Part shown: positions 46,105-53,446 of the stretch, piece by piece
Position numbering within the stretch: position 1 is the first letter of the stretch
Layout of the letters: every line of letters begins with the position of its first letter
NCBI GenBank assembly: GCA_900314565.1
Contig: OMVU01000027.1
Location: forward strand, 1-64,000
Source: an uncultured Eubacteriales bacterium
GTDB lineage: Bacteria; Bacillota; Clostridia; Lachnospirales; Lachnospiraceae
DNA: 64,000 nucleotides
Reading direction: 5' to 3'
Position numbers and translations under genes: made by a program
Notes under the pieces: model-generated
Databases searched by the model: none
Seen by the model: only the letters and a program-made list of their open reading frames with translations
Told to the model about the DNA's origin: nothing

Positions 46105-47396
46105 GAGTCTTTCTCCTTGTCCGTAATTTTCCCGTCGATCTCTCGCAGAAGCCGCATGAGTCCGCTGTATCCGAACGGCTGCACGTCCGACATAAAAGGT
46201 ACCGGGCATGCATCCGGATAATACCAGGCCGCATCCTTCCCGAGCGCGACATCCACGCCTCCCTCCAGCCGGTAATTCAGCATGGTCGGCGAAATGCTGG
46301 TATAGAGCCTCGTCCCGGGACTTTTCTCTGCGATCCGGGAAATGAAAGGCAGATCGCTCTCTGTCGCATTTGCGAATATTCTCTCCACTTTGAATCCGTA
46401 TTTCAGAAGCATATCGGAAAGCTCGAACGGATTCGCGTTGATGCTCTGTCCGACGGCAAACGTCAGCCCCGGATGGCGGTCCGCAAACGCTTCCAATGTG
46501 CGCATGGCATTTTCCCGATACGGGGCATCCGGAAAGCGGACGCCAAGCGCCCCTCCCAGCAGGCTGTACTGCCGGGCGATCCGGTCAGGATCATAAAAAC
46601 GTCCCATTTCTATGTAAGGCATCCCGAGCCGCTCCATCAGATCCTCCGCGGCATAACGCGCCTCCGGGTTCAGGACGAGATTGAAATTGGCCTCGCCCAT
46701 TTCCATATATTCATCGAGCGTCCTCATCCGGCCGATCTCCCGGATCTTTGTAAGTCCCACAGCCCGGAAGAGCGCATAGAGCTCACAGTCATCGTCGTAG
46801 GGGGCGAACTGCCCGAGCAGGTTGACCGCATGCGGGTTCTTCCTGCGCTTTTCAAGCAGCGAATAGACGCTCTGTCGGATCGCTGTCATCGGAGGCTTCG
46901 TTCCCTCCCGCATGAGCGCGTACATATAGCTCGGGACGACGCGCACACCGGTCTCCCGCTCCGCCTTCTTCGCGACCCGGACCAGATCTGTCCCGAGCAG
47001 CGCATCCACGCAGGTGATGCAGAGCACAACGACCTTCGGACGCACTTCCGGCACCTCGACGATCTCCCGGACCGCCTGCGGAATCCTGCTCAGGTGTCTG
47101 CCGGTCACAAGATCCGTCTCATCCATCAGGAGATAGAACATCCGCTCACTGTAGCCGCTGACCCGGCTCAGGATCGTGCTGTTCCTCCCGCAGCACCCCG
47201 GGGCGATCAGCAGCATGACCGACTCCGGGATCGCGAGTCCCGCGCGCTTCACACCGTAGCCGTTGGCTCCCGGCGAATTGTAGGACAGGGTCGCAGGCGA
47301 GCTGTATATGAGTGCGGAGGACGGCAGTTCTTCCTTCGGAAAATCCTGGCTTCCGCGGCGCGCAAACTCCTCCGCTGTCAGATAAAAAGGTTCCAT
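46101..47396 (-). CDS. Nitrogenase component 1-like protein (second pair, A-type subunit)
   Basis: The protein has 431 residues. LLIAPGCCGRN (C68, C69) and VVLCITCVDALLGTDL (C126, C129) match the cysteines that hold the bridging iron-sulfur cluster in the superfamily. The C-terminal domains have NPEARYAAEDLMERLGMPYIE, the 'substrate-pocket' region of family members. It is 11 bp downstream of the NifH-like gene and overlaps the next gene by GTGA. It is a paralogue of the gene at 49780-51180. I infer that it pairs with the product of 44977-46104 as an alpha2beta2-type complex; whether this pair is catalytic or an NifEN-like scaffold is open. Confidence 0.87.
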   Translation of the reverse strand: MEPFYLTAEEFARRGSQDFPKEELPSSALIYSSPATLSYNSPGANGYGVKRAGLAIPESVMLLIAPGCCGRNSTILSRVSGYSERMFYLLMDETDLVTGRHLSRIPQAVREIVEVPEVRPKVVVLCITCVDALLGTDLVRVAKKAERETGVRVVPSYMYALMREGTKPPMTAIRQSVYSLLEKRRKNPHAVNLLGQFAPYDDDCELYALFRAVGLTKIREIGRMRTLDEYMEMGEANFNLVLNPEARYAAEDLMERLGMPYIEMGRFYDPDRIARQYSLLGGALGVRFPDAPYRENAMRTLEAFADRHPGLTFAVGQSINANPFELSDMLLKYGFKVERIFANATESDLPFISRIAEKSPGTRLYTSISPTMLNYRLEGGVDVALGKDAAWYYPDACPVPFMSDVQPFGYSGLMRLLREIDGKITDKEKDS

Positions 47397-47407
47397 GGAA
47401 ATCCTCC

Positions 47408-48193
47408 TCAGCGATAAAATCCGGTCCGCTCCCGCTCCGCCCTGGGCGGGTCCGCAAGGAGCATTTCAGCAAGGGAAATGAACTTCCGGCTCACCGGATG
47501 CTCCGGATCTCCCTCCACGACAGTCTTTCCAAGATCCTCAAAACGGTTGATCTCATCGCTCCGCGGGATATCCGCGACGATCGGAACGCCGATCCTGTCC
47601 GCGAATTCCTTCACTTTAGCCTCCTCGTCCGGGATATTTCTCCGGTTAAAGATCACCCCCCGGACCGTCGCATAGCCGCGGTCCTCGAAATTCTTCACCG
47701 CTGTCGCGATATTATTCGCGGCATAGAGCGCCATTTTTTCTCCGGAAGTGACGATCAGGACATCCTCTGCATACCCCTCACGGATCGGCGCGGCAAATCC
47801 GCCGCAGACGACGTCTCCCAGCACGTCATAAAGAACGATATCCGGATCGATCCTGCCGAACACGTCGAGTTCCTCGAGAAGATTGAAGGTCGCGATGATC
47901 CCGCGCCCCGCGCAGCCAAGACCGGGCGTCGGTCCGCCGGTCTCGATGCAGTAGACTCCGCCGAAGCCGGTCTTCCCGACATGTTCAAAGTCCGGCTCCT
48001 CATCATGATCCCGGTAATAGTCCATGACCGGCACGAGGGGCTCTCCGCCCAGCAGATTGATCGTGGAATCCGCCTTGGGATCGCAGCCGATCTGCACGAC
48101 CTTCTGTCCCAGAACGGAGAAGGCCGCGGACAGATTTCCGGTCATCGTGGACTTTCCGATCCCGCCTTTGCCGTAGATTGCAATTTTCTTCAT
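47408..48193 (-). CDS. NifH-like ATP-dependent reductase (iron protein)
   Basis: This protein passes electrons to nitrogenase-type complexes on ATP hydrolysis. I start at ATG 48193 ([16 protein letters not shown]), since the preceding codons are repeat sequence; the result has 261 residues. Walker A GKGGIGKS (8-15), switch I-like [11 protein letters not shown] (35-45), and cluster cysteines C94 (GLGCAGRG) and C130 (DVVCGGF) are intact; C94 and C130 bridge the two monomers through [4Fe-4S]. It lies in the centre of the operon between the two component 1 pairs, and could serve both. The DNA lacks a nifB or nifE/N neighbour, so ordinary nitrogen fixation is unlikely. Confidence 0.93.
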   Translation of the reverse strand: MKKIAIYGKGGIGKSTMTGNLSAAFSVLGQKVVQIGCDPKADSTINLLGGEPLVPVMDYYRDHDEEPDFEHVGKTGFGGVYCIETGGPTPGLGCAGRGIIATFNLLEELDVFGRIDPDIVLYDVLGDVVCGGFAAPIREGYAEDVLIVTSGEKMALYAANNIATAVKNFEDRGYATVRGVIFNRRNIPDEEAKVKEFADRIGVPIVADIPRSDEINRFEDLGKTVVEGDPEHPVSRKFISLAEMLLADPPRAERERTGFYR

Positions 48194-48223
48194 GATCTTG
48201 ATCCTTTCGGTTATGGTATGTAA

Positions 48224-48480
48224 CAGGCGTTTTCGAAACATTGCTCTCCATGGAATAGTGTGAACATTCAAACGGCTTCCGCGCCAGGAACTTCTAACAT
48301 TCACTCAAGATGTGGAAAAGCATTCGCAAAAAACGCAAACTCGCTGCGCTCAGACAGTACGTTTTTTTGCTCATTCCACATCTTTCGTTCATGAAGAAGT
48401 TCTAAGGCTTGTGCAGATTGTTTGAATTGTTCACAATTGTTCACACATTTCCATTTCGAGCAAAGTTTCGCAAGGGCCTT
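48224..48480 (-). repeat. Family B repeat between the nifH-like gene and the next gene
   Basis: A full copy, in minus orientation: left end near 48480, core with CAAACAATCTGCACAAGCC, right end near 48224. The whole gap between the two genes consists of this element. The core frame reads EQFKQSAQALELLHERKMWN. Confidence 0.9.
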
Positions 48481-48494
48481 ATCGTATGTAAAGC

Positions 48495-49694
48495 TTATAA
48501 TGGCAGCCATCGGTTCAGCTTCTCCCCGATGAGCACCGGTATCTCATTTTCATAGTATCTTCCCGAATAGGCCGTATGCGGCAGGGAAATGAATTTTCCC
48601 TCCTTCCCCGGAAGGAGCCGTCGATAGAGCGGATCCGCAATGATCCGGTCCGCACATGCGCAGGCTTCCCGCAGCTCCTGCTCGAGAAAGAGCTGCTCCT
48701 TCCCCGCCATAAGCTCCGCAGGAACGCCGGACATCGGACAGACGATCCGGATCTTTTCATATTGTCCGGAAAGGAATATCTCCCGGGCGAGCGCGTCAGA
48801 AAGGACCGGCTCCCCTATGATAAGAAGCCGGGCACCCGTGCCGTCTCCGCCCTGCTTTTCTGACCCGGATAGCTCCGGTTCCTCCGCCATCCGGTCTTCG
48901 CCAACGGGCCGGCCGGACTTCGCCGCTTCCCTGAGTTTTGCACAGATCTCACGGGAATTCTCCCGCCCCGCAGGAACACCGACAGCAAACGGGGTCCCGA
49001 ACCTCCGATGAAGGACCTTCGCGGCGGGTAAGCCGCAGGCACTTACGACCAGATTCACATCCGCATCCGCGGACGAAAGGATTCTGTCCAGGGTATTTCC
49101 CATCGCCCAGGTGGAGAGCACGGAAAACCCCTGCCCTTCAAGATACTTTTCCATCTCCCGGACACTCCCATTTACAGAGAAGTCGAGAGGCGTCACACCC
49201 AGAAGATTGATCCTTATCCTTCCGGGAAGGCTTATGCGCTTCCGTCCGGGCGGTTTTACAAGCTCCGCGATTTCCGCAAGCGCACCGCCGGCCCCTCTCA
49301 CATAGCTGTCCATCCCGTTCGTCTGCAGTCCGAAGGAGGGGATTCCGGTCCGCCGCCAAACGGCCTTCGCCACTGCCTGGAAATCCGTCCCGATAATATG
49401 GGGGAGCGGACCTCCGCAGACGGCGACAAAGCGCGGATGCATCTCCTCCGCCGCTTTCACGAGGTCGTCGATCAGGCGGTCGTCATTTCCGAAGATCGCG
49501 TCCTTCTCCGTCAACCCGGAAATGAAGACCATGCTGTCCGTGTCATACCACCGGGGCTCGTCGTGCGTATTGTAGGTGGAATTGCAGCCGGACGCGTCAT
49601 GCATGACGACAAGTCCGCCAAGCTCATAGAGTGCGGAGCAAAATCCGAAGTTATCTGCAGAGTAGGTCGAAAGGACTCTCTTTACGATTCTCAT
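48495..49694 (-). CDS. Nitrogenase component 1-like protein (first pair, B-type subunit)
   Basis: I start at 49694 (GAGGAG three bases before ATG), which gives 399 residues. FGFCSALYELGG (C19), HDASGCNSTYNTHDEPRW (C37) and VAVCGGPLPHIIGTDF (C93) match the cluster cysteines of the superfamily; all three are kept, unlike in the paralogue at 44977. It is therefore the better candidate to hold the P-cluster-like centre. A short Glu/Gly-rich insert lies near 265-280. It is separated from the upstream gene by a partial family B repeat and from the downstream nifH-like gene by a full one. Confidence 0.87.
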   Translation of the reverse strand: MRIVKRVLSTYSADNFGFCSALYELGGLVVMHDASGCNSTYNTHDEPRWYDTDSMVFISGLTEKDAIFGNDDRLIDDLVKAAEEMHPRFVAVCGGPLPHIIGTDFQAVAKAVWRRTGIPSFGLQTNGMDSYVRGAGGALAEIAELVKPPGRKRISLPGRIRINLLGVTPLDFSVNGSVREMEKYLEGQGFSVLSTWAMGNTLDRILSSADADVNLVVSACGLPAAKVLHRRFGTPFAVGVPAGRENSREICAKLREAAKSGRPVGEDRMAEEPELSGSEKQGGDGTGARLLIIGEPVLSDALAREIFLSGQYEKIRIVCPMSGVPAELMAGKEQLFLEQELREACACADRIIADPLYRRLLPGKEGKFISLPHTAYSGRYYENEIPVLIGEKLNRWLPL

Positions 49695-49719
49695 ATTCTC
49701 CTCTTCCAATAACAAGTAT

Positions 49720-49752
49720 CAGGCGCCTGCGAAACTCTGTGCGAAATGGAAT
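49720..49752 (+). repeat. Partial family B repeat (left end only)
   Basis: CAGGCGCCTGCGAAACTCTG followed by TGCGAAATGGAATTC is the left end of family B; the core and right end are missing. It lies between two nitrogenase-like genes. Confidence 0.75.
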
Positions 49753-49779
49753 TCGTTCGGATGACTGTTCCGCGGCCAC

Positions 49780-51180
49780 TCATGCCTGACCGGTATTCGC
49801 GGGCAGACTATGTCTCATCCTCGCACACTGATCCCTGCAGCCAAGAGCCTTCTCGGAGATCAGCTCCCTCGGCTCCTTCGGGTGCAGCGCGCCTTCCGTC
49901 ATTTCCTTCGCGAGCTTTATAAGGCCCGTAAAGCCGTAAAGCCCTCCGTTCTCCACAAGATTCACGAAGTACTTCGTTCCCGTATAATACGCCGCCTTCT
50001 GTCCGATCGCCAGGACATTCCGTCCCCCGGCCGGATTCTTTCGTTCTGCAGCCCGCATGCGCCAGTCCGTCATCGGAAGAATGCAGATCTCCGGCACTCT
50101 CACTCTCAGATACTCAAAATCCTCCTTCTCCTCCGGGGAAAATGCGTCCGCATAGAGGACGCGGATCCGAAAACCATGGAGAAAAAGCTTCTTTGCAAGG
50201 GATACCGGACGCGTCACCGCCGAGGCATCGATCGCAATATCAAAATCCCTGAGAACGGAAGACGCGCGGTCAAGCGCCTGATCCGCCTCCCGGACGAGCG
50301 CCCTGTGATCCGGAAGCGGACCGGAAATACCGAGCGCGTCCGCGAGACGCTTTTCATTTTCCAGGAGCTGCTTCGTCTCATAGACGGCCGGAAGAAAGAC
50401 CGGAGTCATCTGAAGCCGCTTTGCAAGATCCTCCGCCGCAAAGGAGACGATCGGATTAAAGTAGACGCAGAAGGCCGCCTCCCCCATCCGCTTATACTCC
50501 TCGTAAGTCCCGATCGTCGGAAGCTGGCGCACGGTCATCTCCGCCCGGCGAAAAATGTCAAAAATCTCACTCTCCGGATCGATCTCATAGTAAGAGCCGA
50601 TCAGATCGACCGCCCTCGGGTCGCGGGCGAGGGACGTGTCAAGGCCGCGGTAGAGCTGACGCCACTGCATTTTCTCCGGCGAAAAATGCGCACGCATCGT
50701 CGGCAGCATATAGCAGTCAATAAAATCCACCTCGGAGAACTTCTCCGCGAGGGTCCGGTAGACCAGATGCAGATCGATGTTCAGAAAATGCTGCACGCAG
50801 CTCGTGTAGAGAAGCACGCAGGTCGGGAGAACATCCATCTCACAGAGGATCTCCGAAACCCCCTCGATGATCATCTCCTCGAGATCGCCCCGAAGAATAT
50901 GGTCGTCGGTGAATTCGAGCATCGAGAACCGGTCCATCGCCCCCATTTCCTCCGCGGACAGCACGACGCCGCGAAGGCAGCAGCTTGGACAGACGAAGAT
51001 CTGGTGACTGCCGGGAATCAGCATGGACGTGTGCGCGATCGTCCAGGTGCCGCGGGCCGGGGATGAATAGACGAGCCCGGTCTCAAAGGGCGAGGGAAAT
51101 TTCGCGTCACCGATCCTGACTGCGGGATCGGTCTTCTTCTTTTTTTCTTTTCCGCGCGCATGCAGATCGATCAGTGCCAT
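49780..51180 (-). CDS. Nitrogenase component 1-like protein (first pair, A-type subunit)
   Basis: The protein has 466 residues. IFVCPSCCLRGVVLS (C64, C67, C68) and LLYTSCVQHFLNIDL (C128) are the cluster cysteines; C113 and C121 are extra. Later blocks (FNPIVSFAAEDLAKRLQMTPVF; GQKAAYYTGTKYFVNL) follow the domain order of the superfamily. It is a paralogue of the gene at 46101. It starts one base after the HydE-like gene, which links the two tightly. The C-terminal part seems to match a repeated stretch also found at 37.95 kb, so the last residues may be recent. The reaction is unknown. Confidence 0.87.
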   Translation of the reverse strand: MALIDLHARGKEKKKKTDPAVRIGDAKFPSPFETGLVYSSPARGTWTIAHTSMLIPGSHQIFVCPSCCLRGVVLSAEEMGAMDRFSMLEFTDDHILRGDLEEMIIEGVSEILCEMDVLPTCVLLYTSCVQHFLNIDLHLVYRTLAEKFSEVDFIDCYMLPTMRAHFSPEKMQWRQLYRGLDTSLARDPRAVDLIGSYYEIDPESEIFDIFRRAEMTVRQLPTIGTYEEYKRMGEAAFCVYFNPIVSFAAEDLAKRLQMTPVFLPAVYETKQLLENEKRLADALGISGPLPDHRALVREADQALDRASSVLRDFDIAIDASAVTRPVSLAKKLFLHGFRIRVLYADAFSPEEKEDFEYLRVRVPEICILPMTDWRMRAAERKNPAGGRNVLAIGQKAAYYTGTKYFVNLVENGGLYGFTGLIKLAKEMTEGALHPKEPRELISEKALGCRDQCARMRHSLPANTGQA

Positions 51181-51181
51181 T

Positions 51182-52285
51182 TCATTCCTCCGAAGGTCTG
51201 TAAAAGCAGGGGATTTCTGCCACCGGCGTAAAGCGTGGGTGGTCGCCCCTCCCGACCGCCACGTGATATCCTATTCTCTCCATCCTCAGTTCCATGCAGC
51301 GACGGCACTCCGCCGCCTCATCCCCGGTGCAGATCTTCCCGTCATACAGCAGATAGTCTCCCCGCACGGATGCAGGGGAGAGATTCGGCATCACCACATT
51401 TGCGCCGTTTTGGATGCCCATCTCCCGCCCGAGCGGATGGATCGTCCCGAGGGCGGTCGTCGCCGGCAGAAGCGCCTCCGGGAATACGAGGCGCAGGAGA
51501 GCGAGGAAGAACAGCGTATCCTCAAGCGTTCCGCGAGGACAGTCTCTGAAGGGTGTCTCATGGTGAGGGATGAAAGGCCCGATCCCGATCATCTGCGGTC
51601 CAAGCTCCCGCAGGAAGCGGAAGTCATCCATATAGCACGCATCCGTCTGTCCGGGCGACCCGACCATAAAGCCTGCGCCGACCTGATAGCCGATCTCCTT
51701 TAAGTCATAGAGACACTCCATCCTTCTCCGCATCGACAGCTCCCGGGGATGTAATTTTCCATAGTGCTCCTCGTTGGCCGTCTCATGCCGCAGGAGATAC
51801 CGGTCTGCGCCCGCCTCAAAAAAGCGCCTGTAGCTCTCTTTGCTCTTCTCTCCGATCGACAGGGTAACGGCGCAGTCGGGATGTCTCTCCTTGATCTCCG
51901 ATACGATCTCGCATACAAGATCATCCGTAAAATGAGGATCCTCCCCTCCCTGCAGCACGAAAGTCCTGAAATTCAGCGCATAGCCGCGGTCCGTACAGTC
52001 GAGGATCTCCTCTTTCGTGAGGCGGTATCGCTTGATCTCCCGGTTATCTCTGCGGAGGCCGCAGTACAGGCAGTTATTTTTGCAGATATTCGTGAACTCG
52101 ATGAGCCCTCGCAGGTAAATGTCCTTTCCGTATACAGCGTCGGCCTTCCGGCGGGCTTCATTTTTCAGAAGATCCCGCTCCTCTTTATTCAGGCTGCCGC
52201 GCATCCTGATCAGCTCGTAAAAATCGTCATCCGGCAGAGAACCGTCCCGGGCAAGGGCAAGAATCAGTTTTTCAGCGTCTGTCAT
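51182..52285 (-). CDS. HydE-like radical SAM protein
   Basis: HydE is one of the maturases for the [FeFe]-hydrogenase H-cluster. I start at 52285 (GGAG five bases before ATG), giving 367 residues. The radical SAM cluster motif C68-x3-C72-x2-C75 (ICKNNCLYCG) and a TIM-barrel order follow the family. The optional second cluster motif C319-x7-C327-x2-C330 matches that seen in Thermotoga HydE. hydF, hydG and a hydrogenase are not in the window. Because the gene is coupled to a nitrogenase-like subunit, I infer that the product works on a cofactor of this operon, either as a true HydE placed here or as a paralogue with a new substrate. Confidence 0.88.
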   Translation of the reverse strand: MTDAEKLILALARDGSLPDDDFYELIRMRGSLNKEERDLLKNEARRKADAVYGKDIYLRGLIEFTNICKNNCLYCGLRRDNREIKRYRLTKEEILDCTDRGYALNFRTFVLQGGEDPHFTDDLVCEIVSEIKERHPDCAVTLSIGEKSKESYRRFFEAGADRYLLRHETANEEHYGKLHPRELSMRRRMECLYDLKEIGYQVGAGFMVGSPGQTDACYMDDFRFLRELGPQMIGIGPFIPHHETPFRDCPRGTLEDTLFFLALLRLVFPEALLPATTALGTIHPLGREMGIQNGANVVMPNLSPASVRGDYLLYDGKICTGDEAAECRRCMELRMERIGYHVAVGRGDHPRFTPVAEIPCFYRPSEE

Positions 52286-52305
52286 GAATTCTCCTTTTTT
52301 ATTCT

Positions 52306-52361
52306 TCATCGTGCAATGCTCTTGATTTTAATCGTGAGATACGCGCGCAAAGTGGAATTAC
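52306..52361 (+). repeat. Family C/D repeat, short (D) form
   Basis: It begins TTCTTCATCGTGCAA and ends GAGATACGCGCGCAAAGTGG. The same form occurs at 53266 and 57846; its second half resembles the head of the full family C copies. Confidence 0.75.
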
Positions 52362-52368
52362 CGTTTGA

Positions 52369-52615
52369 CAGGCTCTTGCGAAACTCTGTGCGAATTGGAA
52401 TTGTGTGAACGATTCAAACAATCTGCACAAGCCTTAGAACTTCTTCATGAGTGCAAGATGCGAAATGAGCAAAAAGCATGTTGCTTGAGCGAAGCGAGTT
52501 TATGCTTTTTGCGAATGCTTCTTCGCAGCTTGCACGAATGATAGAAGTTCTTGGCGCGGAAGCCGTTTGAATGTTCACATAATTCCCATGTCGCACAGAC
52601 TTTCGCAATTGCCTG
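52369..52615 (+). repeat. Family B repeat between the regulator and the HydE-like gene
   Basis: A full copy with left end CAGGCTCTTGCGAAACTCTG, core, and right end GCACAGACTTTCGCAATTGC. The core frame reads ERFKQSAQALELLHECKMRN. It fills the gap between the two genes together with the D repeat. Confidence 0.9.
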
Positions 52616-52629
52616 TTTCCGTTCGATGC

Positions 52630-52908
52630 TCAGGTCAAGCTGTCGCTGGTCTTTCCGTGCCTTTTCGCGGAAGCATAGACCGCCTTCGCGCTCACACCGG
52701 GCAGACGCCCGAGGCTGCCGGTCAGAGCATTGATCCGATCGACCGGTGCACAGGCTGCAATACTGATCAGACTGAGCCCGGCTTCCCGGTAGGGAATGCC
52801 CATCCGCCCGATTATATGATCTGCATATTCGTGAAGGACTTCATTGAGCCGCGCGACGGATTCATCGTTTTCCACTATGATACTGACCATTGCGATCCGA
52901 TTATCCAT
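52630..52908 (-). CDS. TM1266-type iron-only hydrogenase system regulator
   Basis: A protein of 92 residues. I start at 52908 (AGGATCAAT before ATG); the longer open frame runs through the terminator hairpin. MDNRIAMVSIIVENDESVARLNEVL, IIGRMGIPYREAGLSLISIAA and the final GVSAKAVYA match the small ACT/NikR-C-like family TM1266, which is usually linked to hydEFG and [FeFe] hydrogenase genes and is thought to be a regulator. Here it is the first gene of the nitrogenase-like operon, behind a structured leader. Its ligand is unknown. Confidence 0.88.
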   Translation of the reverse strand: MDNRIAMVSIIVENDESVARLNEVLHEYADHIIGRMGIPYREAGLSLISIAACAPVDRINALTGSLGRLPGVSAKAVYASAKRHGKTSDSLT

Positions 52909-52939
52909 ATTGATCCTTTCTGCGGCCGCATCCCGCCGC

Positions 52940-52968
52940 AAAAAAAGCTGCCGTGTCGCCACAGCAGC
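52940..52968 (-). terminator. Intrinsic terminator in the leader of the operon
   Basis: The 9-bp stem 52968-52960 with 52955-52947 and a GCGA tetraloop is followed on the minus strand by seven T. It lies between the structured element (53024-53135) and the first start codon (52908), so it must be bypassed for the operon to be expressed. Confidence 0.85.
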
Positions 52969-53023
52969 CTGTCTCATCCGGACAAATATACGCATTCTTA
53001 TTCTTCGCAGATCCATATCCCGT

Positions 53024-53135
53024 CTTTTAAGGACCGGTGCACGGGATCAAAGAGTCTCAGCGTGAAACAGTTTCCCCAACGTTCCCGAAAACATCCGCGT
53101 CCTCCCGCGCCTTCGCCGGAGGAAGTCCTTAAAAG
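53024..53135 (-). promoter_or_regulatory. Structured leader RNA, riboswitch-like, possibly Moco/Tuco class
   Basis: The minus strand folds with a perfect 11-bp outer stem, CTTTTAAGGAC with GTCCTTAAAAG. Inside are a 6-bp hairpin TCCTCC/GGAGGA, the run GGGAACGTTGGGGAAAC and the run CGCTGAGACTCTTTGATCCC. A terminator follows 55 bases downstream, which is the arrangement of a riboswitch with its expression platform. From memory the inner runs resemble the molybdenum/tungsten cofactor RNA; the CTGAGA alone suggests TPP, but the other TPP blocks are absent. The class is therefore uncertain, the structure much less so. Confidence 0.65.
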
Positions 53136-53150
53136 AAATTCCTTTTTTAT

Positions 53151-53180
53151 GTTATCTGATCAGAAAATCTTGCGCATCAA
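53151..53180 (-). promoter_or_regulatory. Candidate promoter of the nitrogenase-like operon
   Basis: On the minus strand TTGATG (53180-53175), 18 bases, then GATAAC (53156-53151). Both boxes are weak, but the predicted transcript would start just before the outer stem of the leader RNA. The palindrome TCTGATCAGA overlaps the -10 box side and could be an operator. Confidence 0.4.
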
Positions 53181-53265
53181 GCCGGCCGTGCCGGGTTTTT
53201 GCCTGAGATTTCAACATGGCTGCCCCTGCAGCCCGGCCGTCTCCTTTTACGGGACAGCCGTCATT

Positions 53266-53380
53266 TTTATTCTTCATCGCGCAATACTCGTGTCTTCAGA
53301 CATGAGATACGCGCACAAAGAGGAATGTGCTTTGCACCTTGCGCGGCGCGGCAAGAACGCCGAGGCGTTCCCGAATATCA
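53266..53380 (+). repeat. Family C/D repeat, composite copy
   Basis: The D head TTTTATTCTTCATCGCGCAA and GAGATACGCGCACAAAG (53266-53322) is followed by GTGCTTTGCACCTTGCGCGG and the terminal palindrome, here damaged to AAGAACGCCGAGGCGTTCCC. It shows that D and C pieces belong to one family. Confidence 0.75.
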
Positions 53381-53446
53381 CGAACAGCTCGCGGAGAAGT
53401 CAGCCTCCCGACAGACTGGTCCGAAAGAAGTTCCTTATGATCAGGG

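Noticed and set aside
48301..48510. Small gene encoding the EQFKQSAQALELLHE peptide
   Set aside because: It is part of repeat family B, starts in differing flanking sequence at each copy and has no ribosome site; kept only as an observation.
44977..52285. A true nitrogen-fixation (nif) cluster
   Set aside because: No nifB, nifE/N or nifV homologue is visible, the component 1 proteins are short, and one lacks a cluster cysteine.
53044..53065. CTGAGA and CTTTGATCC as a TPP riboswitch
   Set aside because: The other conserved TPP blocks (GGGGTGC and the CTGATCTGG-like 3' part) are missing, and no thiamine gene follows.
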